From Vibrio navarrensis (GTDB taxonomy: Bacteria > Pseudomonadota > Gammaproteobacteria > Enterobacterales > Vibrionaceae), in contig NZ_CP065217.1 in assembly GCF_015767675.1 (NCBI RefSeq), positions 124,001 to 188,000 of the forward strand: 64,000 nt of DNA. The letters are read 5' to 3'. The notes below the pieces were generated by a model that worked only from the letters and a program-made list of their open reading frames with translations, did no database searches and was not told the origin of the DNA. The position numbers and the translations under genes are program-made. Below are positions 10,581-21,428 of the stretch, piece after piece; the first letter of the stretch is position 1, and every line of letters starts with the position of its first letter.

Positions 10581-10888
10581 AGGAAGTCTTACTCTCTAAT
10601 CAGTGCTGTGAATGATTGCTGCTTATTGCCCCTTACAATGGTGACATGCAGCGAAAATTTCAAGGGAGTTGGCAAAAACGGAATTTGAAAAGCGTGTCAC
10701 TATTATGCTGTGATATAGTTCTCCGCTCTTTGTTGACTAGACAATTCCATTACAGTCAAAAACATAGCAGTGAACCTGCTTTTTTTGAGTTAGGTGCTAA
10801 TGTCAATAGAGAGCGCAGTGAGATCATAGAAGAAAACTGCCTATAACAAGAGCGATCATTGAATCGTAACAAACAAGGAATCAACTCA
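10581..10888. other. hslR-gspC divergent intergenic region
   Basis: These 308 bp separate the heat-shock pair from the type II secretion operon and must hold promoters for both. TTGACT at 10733-10738 is a possible -35 for gspC, but no matching -10 is clear. A short frame at 10616-10846 lacks homology that I recognise and a ribosome site, and is not called. Confidence 0.5.
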
Positions 10889-11812
10889 GTGAAACCATCA
10901 GAGCTAAGTGCTGGATTGAGAAGCAGCCCGCTACTGGCTCGCGTCATTGCGAATAACGGCGAGATTCAGCGCCATGTAAGCAAGATCTTAGCTGGCATTT
11001 TGATTGCGATGACAGGCTGGACTTTAGGCCAGGTTGTCTGGCTCACGCAGCCACAGAAAAATGAGATTGTCGCTTGGCAAGCCCCTGTGATAGCCGGAGG
11101 GCAAAGCAACAATAAACAGGGCCTCTCTCTTGCAGGGCTTCAGGCGATGAATTTGTTTGGTGCTTACAACGAAAACAAAGCCAAACCAGTCGTAAAAGCA
11201 CCTGTGGTGCAAGATGCACCGAAAACTCGACTCAATTTGGTGTTGGTCGGTGCGGTCGCGAGTAGCAATCCGAGTGCCAGTTTGGCGGTCATCGCCAACC
11301 GAGGCCAGCAAGCGACGTACGGTTTGGGTGAAGAAATTGAAGGGACTCGTGCCAAGTTAAAAGCCGTGTTGGTGGATCGGGTGATCATCGATAACGAAGG
11401 GCGTGATGAAACCGTGATGCTCGAAGGGCTAGAGTACAAGAAACTCGGTGATAGCACTTCGCCTGCTCCGTCGACCATTGCGAAGAATAACCCGCCCGAT
11501 ACCGACGACCAGTTAGCGCAGATTCGTGAAGAGATCACCGCGGATCCGCAGAAGATTTTCCAATATGTTCGTTTATCCCAAGTGAAGAAAGACGAACAAG
11601 TGATCGGTTATCGCGTTAGCCCGGGTAAAAATCCGCAGCTTTTCCAGTCGGTAGGTCTACAAGATGGCGATATTGCCGTGCAGCTGAATGGCAACGATCT
11701 GACCGATCCGGCGGCGATGGGCAAAATTTTCGATTCAATTTCAGAGCTGACAGAGCTCAACCTGACGGTTGAGCGTGATGGTCAGCAACATGACATTTAC
11801 ATCCAATTTTAA
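10889..11812 (+). CDS. gspC: Type II secretion protein GspC (EpsC)
   Basis: GspC is an inner-membrane protein that links the inner platform to the outer-membrane secretin. It has a cytoplasmic N-terminus, one membrane segment (ILAGILIAMTGWTLGQVVWL, about 34-53), the periplasmic homology-region domain (LNLVLVGAVASSNPSASLAVI) and a C-terminal PDZ domain (GYRVSPGKNPQLF through LQDGDIAVQLNG). I chose GTG at 10889 (307 aa) because AAGGA lies at good distance; a TTG ten codons upstream is possible. First gene of the gsp operon. Confidence 0.93.
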   Translation: MKPSELSAGLRSSPLLARVIANNGEIQRHVSKILAGILIAMTGWTLGQVVWLTQPQKNEIVAWQAPVIAGGQSNNKQGLSLAGLQAMNLFGAYNENKAKPVVKAPVVQDAPKTRLNLVLVGAVASSNPSASLAVIANRGQQATYGLGEEIEGTRAKLKAVLVDRVIIDNEGRDETVMLEGLEYKKLGDSTSPAPSTIAKNNPPDTDDQLAQIREEITADPQKIFQYVRLSQVKKDEQVIGYRVSPGKNPQLFQSVGLQDGDIAVQLNGNDLTDPAAMGKIFDSISELTELNLTVERDGQQHDIYIQF

Positions 11813-11849
11813 TACTTAGGCGCTAGAGCGTAAGTGGTGGGAGATATAC

Positions 11850-13868
11850 GTGAAACATTGGTTTAGCAAAAGCGCATGGTTGCTGGCAGGGACGCTAGCC
11901 TGTACGTCCGGGGCGTGGGCAAGCGAATTCAGTGCGAGCTTTAAAGGCACGGACATTCAGGAATTCATTACGATCGTCGGACGCAATCTGGAGAAAACCA
12001 TCATTGTTGATCCGTCAGTGCGCGGCAAAATTGATGTCCGCAGCTATGATGTACTGAATGAAGAGCAATACTACAGCTTCTTTCTCAATGTGTTGGAAGT
12101 GTACGGTTATGCTGTGGTGGAAATGGAAAACGGCGTACTGAAAGTCGTTAAATCGAAAGACTCAAAAACGTCTGCTATTCCGGTGGTGGGTGACGATACC
12201 GTGAAAGGCGACAACGTCATCACTCGCGTCGTTGCGGTGCGCAATGTATCGGTACGTGAACTCTCTCCATTGCTGCGCCAATTGATCGACAACGCCGGCG
12301 CGGGTAACGTGGTGCACTACGACCCAGCCAATATCATTTTGATCACTGGCCGTGCGGCGGTGGTGAATCGCCTTGCGGAAATCATCAAACGTGTCGACCA
12401 GGCTGGTGATACCGAAGTGGAAGTGATTGAACTGAAAAACGCGTCTGCCTCGGAAATGGTGCGCATAGTCGATGCACTGAACAAATCTCAAGACGCCAAA
12501 AATACCCCAGCCAATTTACTGCCTAAATTAGTGGCAGATGAACGCACCAACGCCATCTTGATCTCTGGCGACCCGAAAGTGCGTGAGCGCCTGAAAAACC
12601 TGATTGAGAAGTTGGATGTCGAGATGGCAACCAAAGGTAACAACCGCGTGGTGTATCTCAAATACGCCAAAGCAGAAGACTTGGTCGATGTGCTCAAAGG
12701 CGTGTCCGATAATCTGCAAGCGGAGAAGAGCTCAGGTCAGAAAACGGCGGGTTCGCAACGTAACGATGTGGTGATTGCGGCTCACCAAGGCACCAACTCG
12801 CTGGTGCTGACTGCGCCGCCCGATATCATGATTGCGCTGCAAGAAGTGATTTCTCAATTGGATATTCGTCGTGCGCAAGTGTTGATCGAAGCCTTAATTG
12901 TTGAAATGGCTGAAGGCGATGGCATCAACCTTGGCGTACAGTGGGGCTCACTGGAAAGTGGCGCCGTAATTCAGTATGGCAACAGTGGTGCGCAAATTGG
13001 CAAGGTGATGATTGGCCTTGAAGAAGCCAAAGAGCAAACAAGAACGGAATACTATAACGACTCCAACGGCAATCGTGTTCCTTATGAAGTGAAAGAGTCC
13101 GGTGATTACTCCACCCTAGCCTCTGCCTTATCAGGCGTAAATGGTGCTGCGATGAGCTTGGTGATGGGTGACTGGACTGCCTTAATCAGCGCCGTGGCCA
13201 GTAACTCCAACTCAAACATTCTTTCGTCGCCTAGCATTACCGTGATGGACAACGGCGAAGCGTCGTTTATCGTTGGTGAAGAAGTGCCGGTCTTAACCGG
13301 TTCATCGGCCAGCTCGAACAACGACAATCCATTCCAGACGGTAGAGCGTAAAGAGGTCGGTATTAAGCTGAAAGTGGTGCCGCAAATCAACGAAGGTGAC
13401 TCGGTACAACTGAATATTGAGCAGGAAGTGTCGAACGTGCTTGGTGCGAATGGTGCGGTCGACGTGCGCTTTGCCAAACGTCAGCTAAATACCTCCGTCA
13501 TTGTTCAAGACGGGCAGATGTTGGTGCTCGGCGGTTTGATTGACGAGCGCGCGTTGGAAAGCGAATCGAAAGTGCCGTTGCTCGGCGACATTCCGATTTT
13601 GGGGCACTTGTTTAAATCGACCAGTACTCAGGTTGAGAAAAAGAACCTGATGGTGTTTATCAAGCCGACCATTATTCGCGATGGTATGACCGCCGATGGC
13701 ATCACCCAGCGTAAATACAACTACATTCGTGCTGAGCAGCTATACAAAGCCGATCAAGGTTTGAAGCTCATGGGCGATGGCAACATCCCAGTTCTGCCAA
13801 AATATGGTGAAGATAAGCGCCATCCTGTGGAAATTCAGGCCTTTATCGAACAAATGGAAAGCAACTGA
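11850..13868 (+). CDS. gspD: Type II secretion outer-membrane secretin GspD (EpsD)
   Basis: GspD forms the 15-mer outer-membrane channel through which folded exoproteins leave. The 672-residue precursor has a signal peptide cut near AWA-SEF (24/25), periplasmic N0-N3 domains (N0 begins [14 protein letters not shown]), and the secretin core ([22 protein letters not shown], then VPVLTG and the conserved [14 protein letters not shown]). It ends in a short S-domain-like tail. GTG start with GGGAGA in front. Its stop overlaps the gspE start (TGATG). Confidence 0.97.
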   Translation: MKHWFSKSAWLLAGTLACTSGAWASEFSASFKGTDIQEFITIVGRNLEKTIIVDPSVRGKIDVRSYDVLNEEQYYSFFLNVLEVYGYAVVEMENGVLKVVKSKDSKTSAIPVVGDDTVKGDNVITRVVAVRNVSVRELSPLLRQLIDNAGAGNVVHYDPANIILITGRAAVVNRLAEIIKRVDQAGDTEVEVIELKNASASEMVRIVDALNKSQDAKNTPANLLPKLVADERTNAILISGDPKVRERLKNLIEKLDVEMATKGNNRVVYLKYAKAEDLVDVLKGVSDNLQAEKSSGQKTAGSQRNDVVIAAHQGTNSLVLTAPPDIMIALQEVISQLDIRRAQVLIEALIVEMAEGDGINLGVQWGSLESGAVIQYGNSGAQIGKVMIGLEEAKEQTRTEYYNDSNGNRVPYEVKESGDYSTLASALSGVNGAAMSLVMGDWTALISAVASNSNSNILSSPSITVMDNGEASFIVGEEVPVLTGSSASSNNDNPFQTVERKEVGIKLKVVPQINEGDSVQLNIEQEVSNVLGANGAVDVRFAKRQLNTSVIVQDGQMLVLGGLIDERALESESKVPLLGDIPILGHLFKSTSTQVEKKNLMVFIKPTIIRDGMTADGITQRKYNYIRAEQLYKADQGLKLMGDGNIPVLPKYGEDKRHPVEIQAFIEQMESN

Positions 13869-15367
13869 TGGTAGACATGCTGGACACGGCAGCGGTGTTT
13901 CGCCGCTTGCCTTTTAGCTTCGCTAACCGTTTTAAGGTGGTCCTTGAGGTGGTTCATCCAGAGCGTCCGATGATGCTCTACTATGTTGAACCGCTCAATG
14001 CCTCAGCGCTGATTGAAGTGCGTCGAGTGTTGAAGCAGACGTTTATTCCGCAGGCGCTAAGCGCGGAAGAATTTGAGAAAAAACTCACCCTAGCCTATCA
14101 GCGCGACTCGTCGGAAGCGCGACAACTGATGGAAGACATCGGCTCAGATGACGATTTCTTCTCGCTGGCGGAAGAGTTACCGCAAGGGGAAGATCTCCTT
14201 GAGTCGGAGGACGATGCGCCAATCATCAAATTGATCAACGCCATGCTCGGTGAAGCGATTAAAGAGGGTGCGTCAGATATTCATATCGAAACGTTTGAAA
14301 AATCGCTCTCGATTCGTTTCCGTGTCGATGGGGTATTACGTGACGTGCTTGCTCCTAACCGTAAACTTGCGCCGCTGCTGGTGTCGCGGGTCAAAGTAAT
14401 GGCGAAGCTGGACATTGCGGAAAAACGCGTACCGCAAGATGGCCGAATCTCTTTGCGTATTGGTGGCCGCGCGGTGGACGTGCGGGTTTCGACGATGCCT
14501 TCATCGCACGGTGAGCGTGTGGTAATGCGTCTGCTGGACAAAAACGCCACCCGCTTGGATTTGCACAGCCTTGGTATGACGCCAGCCAACCACGATAACT
14601 TCCGTCACCTGATCGCTCGTCCGCACGGGATTATTCTGGTCACGGGACCAACGGGGTCGGGTAAATCGACCACCTTGTACGCAGGGTTGCAGGAGCTTAA
14701 CAGTAACGAGCGCAATATCCTCACCGTCGAAGATCCGATCGAGTTTGATATCGACGGTATCGGCCAGACACAGGTTAACCCGAAAGTTGACATGACTTTT
14801 GCTCGCGGCTTGCGCGCGATTTTGCGTCAAGACCCAGATGTGGTGATGGTCGGGGAAATTCGTGACTTGGAAACCGCGCAAATTGCGGTGCAAGCGTCGT
14901 TAACCGGCCACTTAGTGATGTCGACATTGCACACCAACACGGCGGTTGGCGCGATTACCCGTCTGCGTGATATGGGGATTGAGCCTTTCCTTATCTCATC
15001 CTCTTTGCTTGGGGTTCTGGCACAGCGCTTGGTACGAACTTTATGCCATAGCTGCAAAGAACCTTACGAAGCGGATAAAGAGCAGCGCAAACTGTTTGAT
15101 AGCAAGAAGAAAGATCCCCTTATCCTCTATCGTCCGAAAGGGTGTGAGAAGTGTAATCACAAAGGTTACCGAGGCCGAACGGGTATCCACGAGTTGCTGA
15201 TGGTGGATGAAAAAGTGCAGGAACTGATTCACAGCGAAGCGGGCGAGCAGGCGATTGACAAACTGATCCGAGAGCATACGCCAAGCATTCGCAGTGATGG
15301 TTTGAGTAAAGTATTGCAAGGTGTCACTTCACTCGAAGAGGTGATGCGTGTCACTAAGGAATCCTGA
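13868..15367 (+). CDS. gspE: Type II secretion ATPase GspE (EpsE)
   Basis: GspE is the cytoplasmic hexameric ATPase that drives pseudopilus assembly and docks on GspL. The 499-residue protein has an N-terminal GspL-binding domain, the P-loop GPTGSGKST (260-268), an Asp box, Walker B ([12 protein letters not shown]) and His box ([13 protein letters not shown]). A tetracysteine zinc site (CHSC ... CEKC) lies near residues 395-430, as in V. cholerae EpsE. Start and stop overlap the neighbouring genes (TGATG and ATGA type), showing tight coupling. Confidence 0.98.
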   Translation: MVDMLDTAAVFRRLPFSFANRFKVVLEVVHPERPMMLYYVEPLNASALIEVRRVLKQTFIPQALSAEEFEKKLTLAYQRDSSEARQLMEDIGSDDDFFSLAEELPQGEDLLESEDDAPIIKLINAMLGEAIKEGASDIHIETFEKSLSIRFRVDGVLRDVLAPNRKLAPLLVSRVKVMAKLDIAEKRVPQDGRISLRIGGRAVDVRVSTMPSSHGERVVMRLLDKNATRLDLHSLGMTPANHDNFRHLIARPHGIILVTGPTGSGKSTTLYAGLQELNSNERNILTVEDPIEFDIDGIGQTQVNPKVDMTFARGLRAILRQDPDVVMVGEIRDLETAQIAVQASLTGHLVMSTLHTNTAVGAITRLRDMGIEPFLISSSLLGVLAQRLVRTLCHSCKEPYEADKEQRKLFDSKKKDPLILYRPKGCEKCNHKGYRGRTGIHELLMVDEKVQELIHSEAGEQAIDKLIREHTPSIRSDGLSKVLQGVTSLEEVMRVTKES

Positions 15368-16584
15368 TGGCTGCGTTTGAGTACAAAGCGCTCGATGCCA
15401 AAGGGCGACAGAAAAAAGGCAACATCGAAGGCGACAACGCTCGTCAGGTCAGACAGCGCCTCAAAGAGCAAGGCATGGTGCCGATTGAAGTGATTGAGAC
15501 CAAAGCTAAGCAGGCGAAAAGCAACGCTTCCGGTGGGTTCAAACGCGGGATCAGTACCCCCGATCTCTCTTTGATTACACGCCAGATCTCGACCTTAGTT
15601 CAATCTGGTATGCCTTTGGAAGAGTGTTTACGCGCGGTATCGGAACAAGCGGAAAAGCCACGCATCAAAAGCATGCTGGCTGCAGTGCGCTCCAAGGTGA
15701 CTGAAGGTTATACCTTGGCCGACAGTTTGGCCGATTATCCGCACATCTTTGACGAGCTGTACCGTTCTATGGTGTCGGCGGGGGAGAAATCCGGCCACCT
15801 TGATGCCGTCTTAGAACGGCTTGCTGATTACTGTGAAAATCGGCAGAAAATGCGCTCCAAGCTGATGCAGGCGATGATCTACCCTGTGGTGTTGGTGGTG
15901 TTTGCGGTCTCTATTGTGGCGTTTTTGCTGGCGACCGTGGTACCAAAAATCGTTGAGCCGATCATTCAAATGGGGCAAGAGCTGCCGCAGTCAACGCAGT
16001 TTCTTCTCGCCTCGAGTGAATTTATTCAGCAATGGGGCTTGATACTGTTTGTCAGCGTGGTAGCGGCGATTTATCTGCTAAAAACCGCCCTGAAAAAGCC
16101 AAACTTTCGAATGGTGTGGGATAGACGCATTTTGAGCCTGCCACTGCTGGGAAAAATTTCTAAGGGTTTGAATACGGCGCGTTTTGCGCGAACGCTATCG
16201 ATTTGTACCTCCAGCGCCATTCCGATTTTGGAAGGAATGCGCGTTGCGGTGGATGTGATGTCGAACCAATTTGTCAAACAGCAGGTCTTACTAGCAGCGG
16301 ACAGTGTGCGTGAAGGGTCCAGTTTGCGCAAAGCCCTGGATCAGACGCGTCTCTTTCCACCGATGATGCTGCATATGATCGCCAGTGGTGAGCAGAGTGG
16401 TGAGCTGGAGAGCATGTTGACGCGCGCGGCGGATAACCAAGACCAAAACTTTGAATCGACGGTCAATATTGCTTTGGGGATCTTTACCCCGGCGTTGATC
16501 GCCTTGATGGCAGGGTTGGTGCTGTTTATCGTCATGGCAACGCTGATGCCGATGCTAGAAATGAATAACTTAATGAGTGGCTAA
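15367..16584 (+). CDS. gspF: Type II secretion inner-membrane platform protein GspF (EpsF)
   Basis: GspF is the polytopic core of the inner-membrane platform. The 405 residues show two repeated T2SSF domains (starting near LITRQISTLVQSGMPLEECL and ARFARTLSICTSSAIPILEG) and three membrane segments, the first at about VVLVVFAVSIVAFLLATVV and the last at IALMAGLVLFIVMATLM. The ATG at 15367 overlaps the gspE stop. Confidence 0.97.
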   Translation: MAAFEYKALDAKGRQKKGNIEGDNARQVRQRLKEQGMVPIEVIETKAKQAKSNASGGFKRGISTPDLSLITRQISTLVQSGMPLEECLRAVSEQAEKPRIKSMLAAVRSKVTEGYTLADSLADYPHIFDELYRSMVSAGEKSGHLDAVLERLADYCENRQKMRSKLMQAMIYPVVLVVFAVSIVAFLLATVVPKIVEPIIQMGQELPQSTQFLLASSEFIQQWGLILFVSVVAAIYLLKTALKKPNFRMVWDRRILSLPLLGKISKGLNTARFARTLSICTSSAIPILEGMRVAVDVMSNQFVKQQVLLAADSVREGSSLRKALDQTRLFPPMMLHMIASGEQSGELESMLTRAADNQDQNFESTVNIALGIFTPALIALMAGLVLFIVMATLMPMLEMNNLMSG

Positions 16585-16636
16585 TGTTATCGATCGGATG
16601 GGGCAACTATCCGAACGATTAATTGTGGAGAAAATA

Positions 16637-17080
16637 ATGCAAAGCAAACGTAAAAAGCAGGCGGGTTTTACCCTGTTAGAAGTCATGGTTGTGGTGGTGA
16701 TTCTGGGCATTTTGGCCAGTTTCGTTGTCCCTAACTTGCTGGGGAACAAAGAGAAAGCGGACCAACAAAAAGCGATCACCGATATCGTCGCGTTGGAAAA
16801 CGCGCTCGATATGTACAAGCTCGACAACAGTGTTTACCCAACCACAGATCAAGGTTTGGAAGCGCTGGTGAGCAAGCCAAGCAGCCCTGAGCCGCGTAAC
16901 TACCGCGATGGCGGTTACATCAAACGTCTGCCAAAAGATCCGTGGGGCAACGATTACCAATACCTTAGCCCAGGTGACAAAGGCACAGTTGACATCTTTA
17001 CCTTAGGTGCGGATGGTCAAGAGGGCGGTGAAGGTGCGGCTGCGGACATTGGCAACTGGAATATGCAAGACTTCCGTTAA
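16637..17080 (+). CDS. gspG: Major pseudopilin GspG (EpsG)
   Basis: GspG is the main subunit of the periplasmic pseudopilus. The prepilin site is KQAG/FTLLEVMVVVVILG, with glutamate at +5 of the mature protein, so a PilD-type peptidase encoded elsewhere must process it. The mature domain ends with the calcium-binding loop region (DGQEGGEGAAADIGNW). I chose ATG at 16637 (147 aa) since GTGGAG precedes it; reading upstream would give an unlikely long leader. Confidence 0.96.
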   Translation: MQSKRKKQAGFTLLEVMVVVVILGILASFVVPNLLGNKEKADQQKAITDIVALENALDMYKLDNSVYPTTDQGLEALVSKPSSPEPRNYRDGGYIKRLPKDPWGNDYQYLSPGDKGTVDIFTLGADGQEGGEGAAADIGNWNMQDFR

Positions 17081-17131
17081 TTCGGTGAAGTTTGCAACGC
17101 AATAACAGTGAGAGAAAGCAGCTTGAAGAAC

Positions 17132-17722
17132 ATGTCCAATCAGCACCTGCGTGGTTTCACCTTGATCGAGATCTTGTTGGTGCTGGTGCTGCTCTCTCTG
17201 ACGGCGGTGGCGGTGATCGCCACCCTTCCGACTCGCACTGATGACAGCGCCAAAAAATACGCCCAGAGTTTTTATCAACGATTGCAGTTGCTCAATGAAG
17301 AAGCGCTGCTCAGCGGTAAAGATTTTGGTATTCGTATCAATGAAGACAAATCCCGTTATACCTTGCTTGTATTGCAGGCAGAGGGATGGCAGAGCTTAGC
17401 ACTCAACAAAATCCCTGCCACAACCGAACTGAAGAATGATGTTGCGCTGCAACTCTCCCTCGGGGGCGGTGTTTGGCAACAAGATGATCGCTTGTTTAAG
17501 CCGGGCTCTCTGTTTGATGAGGATATGTTTGCCGAAGAAGAAGGCAAAAAGAAAAAAGAGTCGCCGCCACAAATTTTCGTTTTGTCGAGCGGTGAACTGA
17601 CGCCGTTCTCACTCTCTTTCTACCCACAAGACCGTGATGCGACAGAAGATGGTTGGCGCGTGAGGGCGAAAGATACCGGGCAAATTGTGCTGCTTGCCCC
17701 AGGCGAAGAAGAGAAAGAGTGA
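17132..17722 (+). CDS. gspH: Minor pseudopilin GspH (EpsH)
   Basis: GspH is a minor pseudopilin that joins the tip complex to the GspG shaft. The leader MSNQHLRG/FTLIEILLVLVLLS is short and basic, as in V. cholerae EpsH, which favours ATG 17132 (196 aa); GTG 17108 and TTG 17123 are in frame. The C-terminal half contains a Lys/Glu-rich loop (EEEGKKKKES) and the conserved QIFVLSSGELTPF strand. The stop overlaps the gspI start. Confidence 0.92.
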   Translation: MSNQHLRGFTLIEILLVLVLLSLTAVAVIATLPTRTDDSAKKYAQSFYQRLQLLNEEALLSGKDFGIRINEDKSRYTLLVLQAEGWQSLALNKIPATTELKNDVALQLSLGGGVWQQDDRLFKPGSLFDEDMFAEEEGKKKKESPPQIFVLSSGELTPFSLSFYPQDRDATEDGWRVRAKDTGQIVLLAPGEEEKE

Positions 17723-18084
17723 TGGCCAACAGAGGTAAAAGCAGAGGCATGACGCTGCTGGAAGTGCTGGTTGCGCTGGCGATTTTTGCCACTGCGGCGA
17801 TGAGCGTAATTCGAGCGGTCAGCCAACATATCAATACCATTGGCTATCTGGAAGAGAAGATGTTTGCCGCTATGGTGGCCGACAACCAGATGGCGAGTGT
17901 GATGCTCGACCCCAAATCGCTCAAAGCGCGCTCTGGCCAGGAAGAGATGGCCGGACGAACTTGGTACTGGAAAGTGGCGCCTGTGGCGACCGCGCAACCA
18001 CTATTGAAAGCCTTTGACGTTAGCGTCGCGGTAGAGAAAGAATCGAATCCCATAGTGACGGTGAGAAGCTATGTCGGCCAGTAA
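17722..18084 (+). CDS. gspI: Minor pseudopilin GspI (EpsI)
   Basis: GspI starts the pseudopilus tip complex with GspJ and GspK. The 120-residue precursor has the leader MANRGKSRG/MTLLEVLVALAIFA with methionine rather than phenylalanine at mature +1, which is usual for GspI. The ATG at 17722 shares a base with the gspH stop. The 3' end overlaps gspJ by 14 bp. Confidence 0.94.
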   Translation: MANRGKSRGMTLLEVLVALAIFATAAMSVIRAVSQHINTIGYLEEKMFAAMVADNQMASVMLDPKSLKARSGQEEMAGRTWYWKVAPVATAQPLLKAFDVSVAVEKESNPIVTVRSYVGQ

Positions 18085-18742
18085 AAGAAAGCGCCGACAG
18101 GGCTTTACCCTGATCGAAGTGTTGGTGTCGATCGCCATTTTCGCCACATTAAGCGTAGCCGCTTATCAGGTGGTGAATCAGGTGCAGCGCAGCAATCAGT
18201 TGTCGCAAGAGCGTAGTGCGCGTCTTAACGAGCTACAGCGAGCCTTGGTGATGCTGGATAACGATTTTCGTCAAATGGCGCTGCGCCCGATGCGCACTAA
18301 TGGCGAAAGTCCATCAGCTAAGTTGATCGTCTGGGCTGATTATCTGCTCGAATCGGACAGTAAAGGGGTGATGTTTGCTCGTTTAGGCTGGCATAACCCT
18401 CAGCAGCAATTTCCGCGTGGTGAGGTGACGAAAGTCGGTTATCGCATCAAAGATGACAGGCTAGAGCGGGTATGGTGGCGTTACCCCGATACGCCCACTG
18501 GGCAAATGGGCGTCATTACGCCCTTGCTGAGTGGGGTGGAAACGTTTGAAATGCGTTTTTCCGATGGTAAGAAATGGAGCGATGAGTGGGATGTGGAGAA
18601 CACCTTGCCCGCCGCCGTTTCGCTTGAATTGACACTGAAAGATTACGGCAAGATCTCGCGCGTCTATCTGACTCCGGAAGGAACGCTGCAAAAACGCGCC
18701 GACTCAGACAATCAGGATAGCAAGGATGACAACAATGGCTAA
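18071..18742 (+). CDS. gspJ: Minor pseudopilin GspJ (EpsJ)
   Basis: GspJ forms the tip complex with GspI and GspK. The 223-residue precursor carries a basic leader [24 protein letters not shown] and a large beta-rich periplasmic domain ([28 protein letters not shown]). The C-terminus is hydrophilic and Asp/Asn-rich. It overlaps both neighbours. Confidence 0.95.
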   Translation: MSASKRKRRQGFTLIEVLVSIAIFATLSVAAYQVVNQVQRSNQLSQERSARLNELQRALVMLDNDFRQMALRPMRTNGESPSAKLIVWADYLLESDSKGVMFARLGWHNPQQQFPRGEVTKVGYRIKDDRLERVWWRYPDTPTGQMGVITPLLSGVETFEMRFSDGKKWSDEWDVENTLPAAVSLELTLKDYGKISRVYLTPEGTLQKRADSDNQDSKDDNNG

Positions 18743-19760
18743 AGTGACCATCCGTCGTCAATCTGGCGTTGCTCTGGTGATTATCCTCATGCTGCTCGCT
18801 ATTATGGCGACCATTGCGGCATCGATGTCAGAGCGGCTGTTTGCCCAGTTCCAGCGCGGCAGCAATCAAGTGAGCTACCAGCAAGCCTATTGGTATAGTT
18901 TGGGCGTGGAAGCGCTGGCCAAAGTTGCGATTGAGCAGAGCTACAAAGACAGTGATACCACGGTGAACTTAAACCAGCCGTGGGCGGTGGAAGAGAAAAC
19001 CTATCCACTGGACTACGGTGAAGCGCGCGGGCGCATTTATGATCGCCAAGCGTGCTTTAACCTCAATGTGTTGGCGAGTGTTAAACCGCAGGATGGACAA
19101 CTTGAGCGCCCTTACCTAGTCAAAGTGCTGCGAAGTTTGCTTGAAGAGAATGGGGTGGAAACGTATGAATCTGAGGTGGTCGCAGATTCGGTTTGGGAAT
19201 TTATCGACAGTGACGACGCAGTTCGTTCCAGCTCGGGTGTGGAAGATGCCACTTACGAAGGTATGCAACCTTCGTATTTAGCGGCCAACGGCTTTATCGC
19301 CGACAGTAGTGAGCTGCGCGCGGTGTATAAGGTCACGGGTGAGATGATGGAAAAACTGCAACCCTTGTTGTGTGCTTTGCCGACTGATGACTGGCGATTA
19401 AATGTCAATACACTCGCCGAGGAGCAGAGCTCACTACTGGTGGCGCTGTTTTCGCCTACGCTTAATGAATCGAGTGCCAAAGATTTGATTGAAAAGCGAC
19501 CATTTGACGGTTGGGCGAGTGTCGATGCCTTTATGGCAGAATCAGAACTGGCAGGTGTCAGTGATGAGATTAAAAAACAATCAAAAAAGTATCTCACCGT
19601 AGATAGTGCTTATTTTGAATTGGATGCGCAGGTCTTTGTTGATGACTCACGAGTGAGAATTCGCAGCCTAATGTACAGTAAAAACAGAGAAACCGTGACC
19701 GTTGTGCGTCGTCGTTTTGGAGGAATCAGTGAGCGAGTTTCTGACCGTTCGGCTGAGTAG
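18735..19760 (+). CDS. gspK: Minor pseudopilin GspK (EpsK), tip protein
   Basis: GspK caps the pseudopilus tip and is the largest minor pseudopilin. The N-terminus [22 protein letters not shown] is a prepilin-like signal; as is normal for GspK, the mature +5 residue is not glutamate. The segment DRQACFNLN and the helical SAM-like domain follow. ATG 18735 (341 aa) is chosen because AAGGA is at good distance and the ATG overlaps the gspJ stop; ATG 18726 is also in frame. Confidence 0.94.
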   Translation: MAKVTIRRQSGVALVIILMLLAIMATIAASMSERLFAQFQRGSNQVSYQQAYWYSLGVEALAKVAIEQSYKDSDTTVNLNQPWAVEEKTYPLDYGEARGRIYDRQACFNLNVLASVKPQDGQLERPYLVKVLRSLLEENGVETYESEVVADSVWEFIDSDDAVRSSSGVEDATYEGMQPSYLAANGFIADSSELRAVYKVTGEMMEKLQPLLCALPTDDWRLNVNTLAEEQSSLLVALFSPTLNESSAKDLIEKRPFDGWASVDAFMAESELAGVSDEIKKQSKKYLTVDSAYFELDAQVFVDDSRVRIRSLMYSKNRETVTVVRRRFGGISERVSDRSAE

Positions 19761-20928
19761 CGAACAATATAGCCCGATCCCTTGGCTGGTTTGGTCTGCA
19801 GACCAACAAGAAGTGATCGCCAGTGGCGAGCTGCCAGATTGGCAGCAACTGGAAGAATTAAAACCTTTTGCAGAACAAAGAAGTGTGGTGGTACTCCTTG
19901 CATCGAGCGACCTTGTGCTCACTGATGTGGAGATCCCCGCTGGCGCCTCTCGTCAGATCGATAACATGCTGCCCTATCTGCTGGAAGATGAAATCGCGCA
20001 AGACGTGGACGACTTGCACTTTTCCATCTTGGCCAAAGAAGGCCGTCTTGCCCATGTTTGCGCCGTAGAGCGAGATTGGCTACATCACATTGTGGCGAAA
20101 TTTCGTGAGCAAGGGATAGAGATCAAACGCATCGTGCCTGATTCTTTGGCGCTGCCGCTGAGTGACGAAGGGATGAGCGCCGCCCAACTGGGTGAGCAGT
20201 GGCTGTTTCGCCGCAGCGTCTATCAGGGCAGTGCGGTCGATCAAAGCTGGATGCCGCTCTATCTTGAGTCTTTGAGCTCTGACGAACCGTTAACGGTAAC
20301 CAGTTTCAGTAGCATACCGCCAGAGACAGGTAAGGTGAATTGGTTGGCTCAGCCAGCTGAAATGACCATGGCACTGCTGAGCCAAGGCGTGGCAAACATC
20401 AAATTCTCTTTGCTGACTGGGGCATTTAAGCCGAAATCGTCTTGGCTGAAACACTGGAAAGTGTGGCAGAAGGTGGCAATCACTGGGGCGCTACTGATCG
20501 TTGCGGTGGTGGCGCAGCAGATGCTCACCATTCAACAATATGAAGCGCAGGCCAACGCCTATCGCGCGGAGAGCGAGCGTGTTTTCCGCCAGGTTTTGCC
20601 CGGTAAGAACAAGATCCCGACCGTCAGTTACCTCAAAAGGCAGATGGAAGACGAAGAGCGTCGTTTGTCTGGGGGCGCGGGTGGTGACTCCATTCTCGAT
20701 TGGATGGCGCTCATTCCCGACACCATTGGTAAAGTGAAGAACTTTGAGGTGCAGAGCGTCAAGTACGATGGCAATCGCGGCGAAGTACGCATTCAAGCAC
20801 AGAGCAAAGATTTCCAGATTTTCGAACAAGCTCGAGTCGCTCTGAGCGAACATTTTCAGGTGGAACAAGGGCAGCTCAACCGCACCGGCGATTCGGTGGT
20901 GGGCAGCTTTGTGTTGAAGCGTAAGTGA
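19729..20928 (+). CDS. gspL: Type II secretion protein GspL (EpsL)
   Basis: GspL recruits the ATPase GspE to the inner membrane and pairs with GspM. It has an actin-like cytoplasmic domain ([20 protein letters not shown] to about residue 240), one membrane segment near [20 protein letters not shown] and a periplasmic ferredoxin-like domain. GTG 19729 (399 aa) follows a strong GGAGGAATCA site and gives a start matching V. cholerae EpsL. The gene overlaps the end of gspK. Confidence 0.95.
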   Translation: MSEFLTVRLSSEQYSPIPWLVWSADQQEVIASGELPDWQQLEELKPFAEQRSVVVLLASSDLVLTDVEIPAGASRQIDNMLPYLLEDEIAQDVDDLHFSILAKEGRLAHVCAVERDWLHHIVAKFREQGIEIKRIVPDSLALPLSDEGMSAAQLGEQWLFRRSVYQGSAVDQSWMPLYLESLSSDEPLTVTSFSSIPPETGKVNWLAQPAEMTMALLSQGVANIKFSLLTGAFKPKSSWLKHWKVWQKVAITGALLIVAVVAQQMLTIQQYEAQANAYRAESERVFRQVLPGKNKIPTVSYLKRQMEDEERRLSGGAGGDSILDWMALIPDTIGKVKNFEVQSVKYDGNRGEVRIQAQSKDFQIFEQARVALSEHFQVEQGQLNRTGDSVVGSFVLKRK

Positions 20929-20935
20929 GGCCAGA

Positions 20936-21427
20936 ATGACAAATTTACGAACCATGCTGCAAACTTGGTGGAGCGGCATCAGCCCTCGCGAACAGCGCCT
21001 AGTGATGGTGTGCAGTATTTTTGCCTTGTTAGGGGCAATTTATTGGGGCATTTTGCAGCCGATCGAGATGCGAGCCGAGCAGGCGCAGATGCGCATTCAG
21101 AGCGAAAAGCAACTGCTCGGTTGGGTGAAAGAGAAAGCGGACGACATCAGCCAAAAACGGGTGAGCGCTGGGGTACAGGTGTCCAATCAGCCACTCAACC
21201 AAGTGATCTCATCGTCCACTCGCCAATTCAACATCGAGCTGCAACGGGTGCAACCGCGCAATGAGATGTTGCAAGTGTGGGTGGCACCGATGCCGTTCAA
21301 CCGTTTTGTCGATTGGTTGACCTATTTAAAAGAGAAACAAGGCATCGAAGTGGAATTTATGGATATTGACCGCGGAAAAGAAGCGGGCGTGGTGGAAATT
21401 AACCGATTGCAGTTTAAGCGAGGTTAA
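20936..21427 (+). CDS. gspM: Type II secretion protein GspM (EpsM)
   Basis: GspM is the inner-membrane partner that stabilises GspL. The 163 residues include a short cytoplasmic part with the conserved SPREQRL (about 16-22), one membrane segment (LVMVCSIFALLGAIYWGIL) and a periplasmic ferredoxin-like domain that ends VEINRLQFKRG. It begins 7 bp after gspL. Confidence 0.95.
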   Translation: MTNLRTMLQTWWSGISPREQRLVMVCSIFALLGAIYWGILQPIEMRAEQAQMRIQSEKQLLGWVKEKADDISQKRVSAGVQVSNQPLNQVISSSTRQFNIELQRVQPRNEMLQVWVAPMPFNRFVDWLTYLKEKQGIEVEFMDIDRGKEAGVVEINRLQFKRG

Positions 21428-21428
21428 T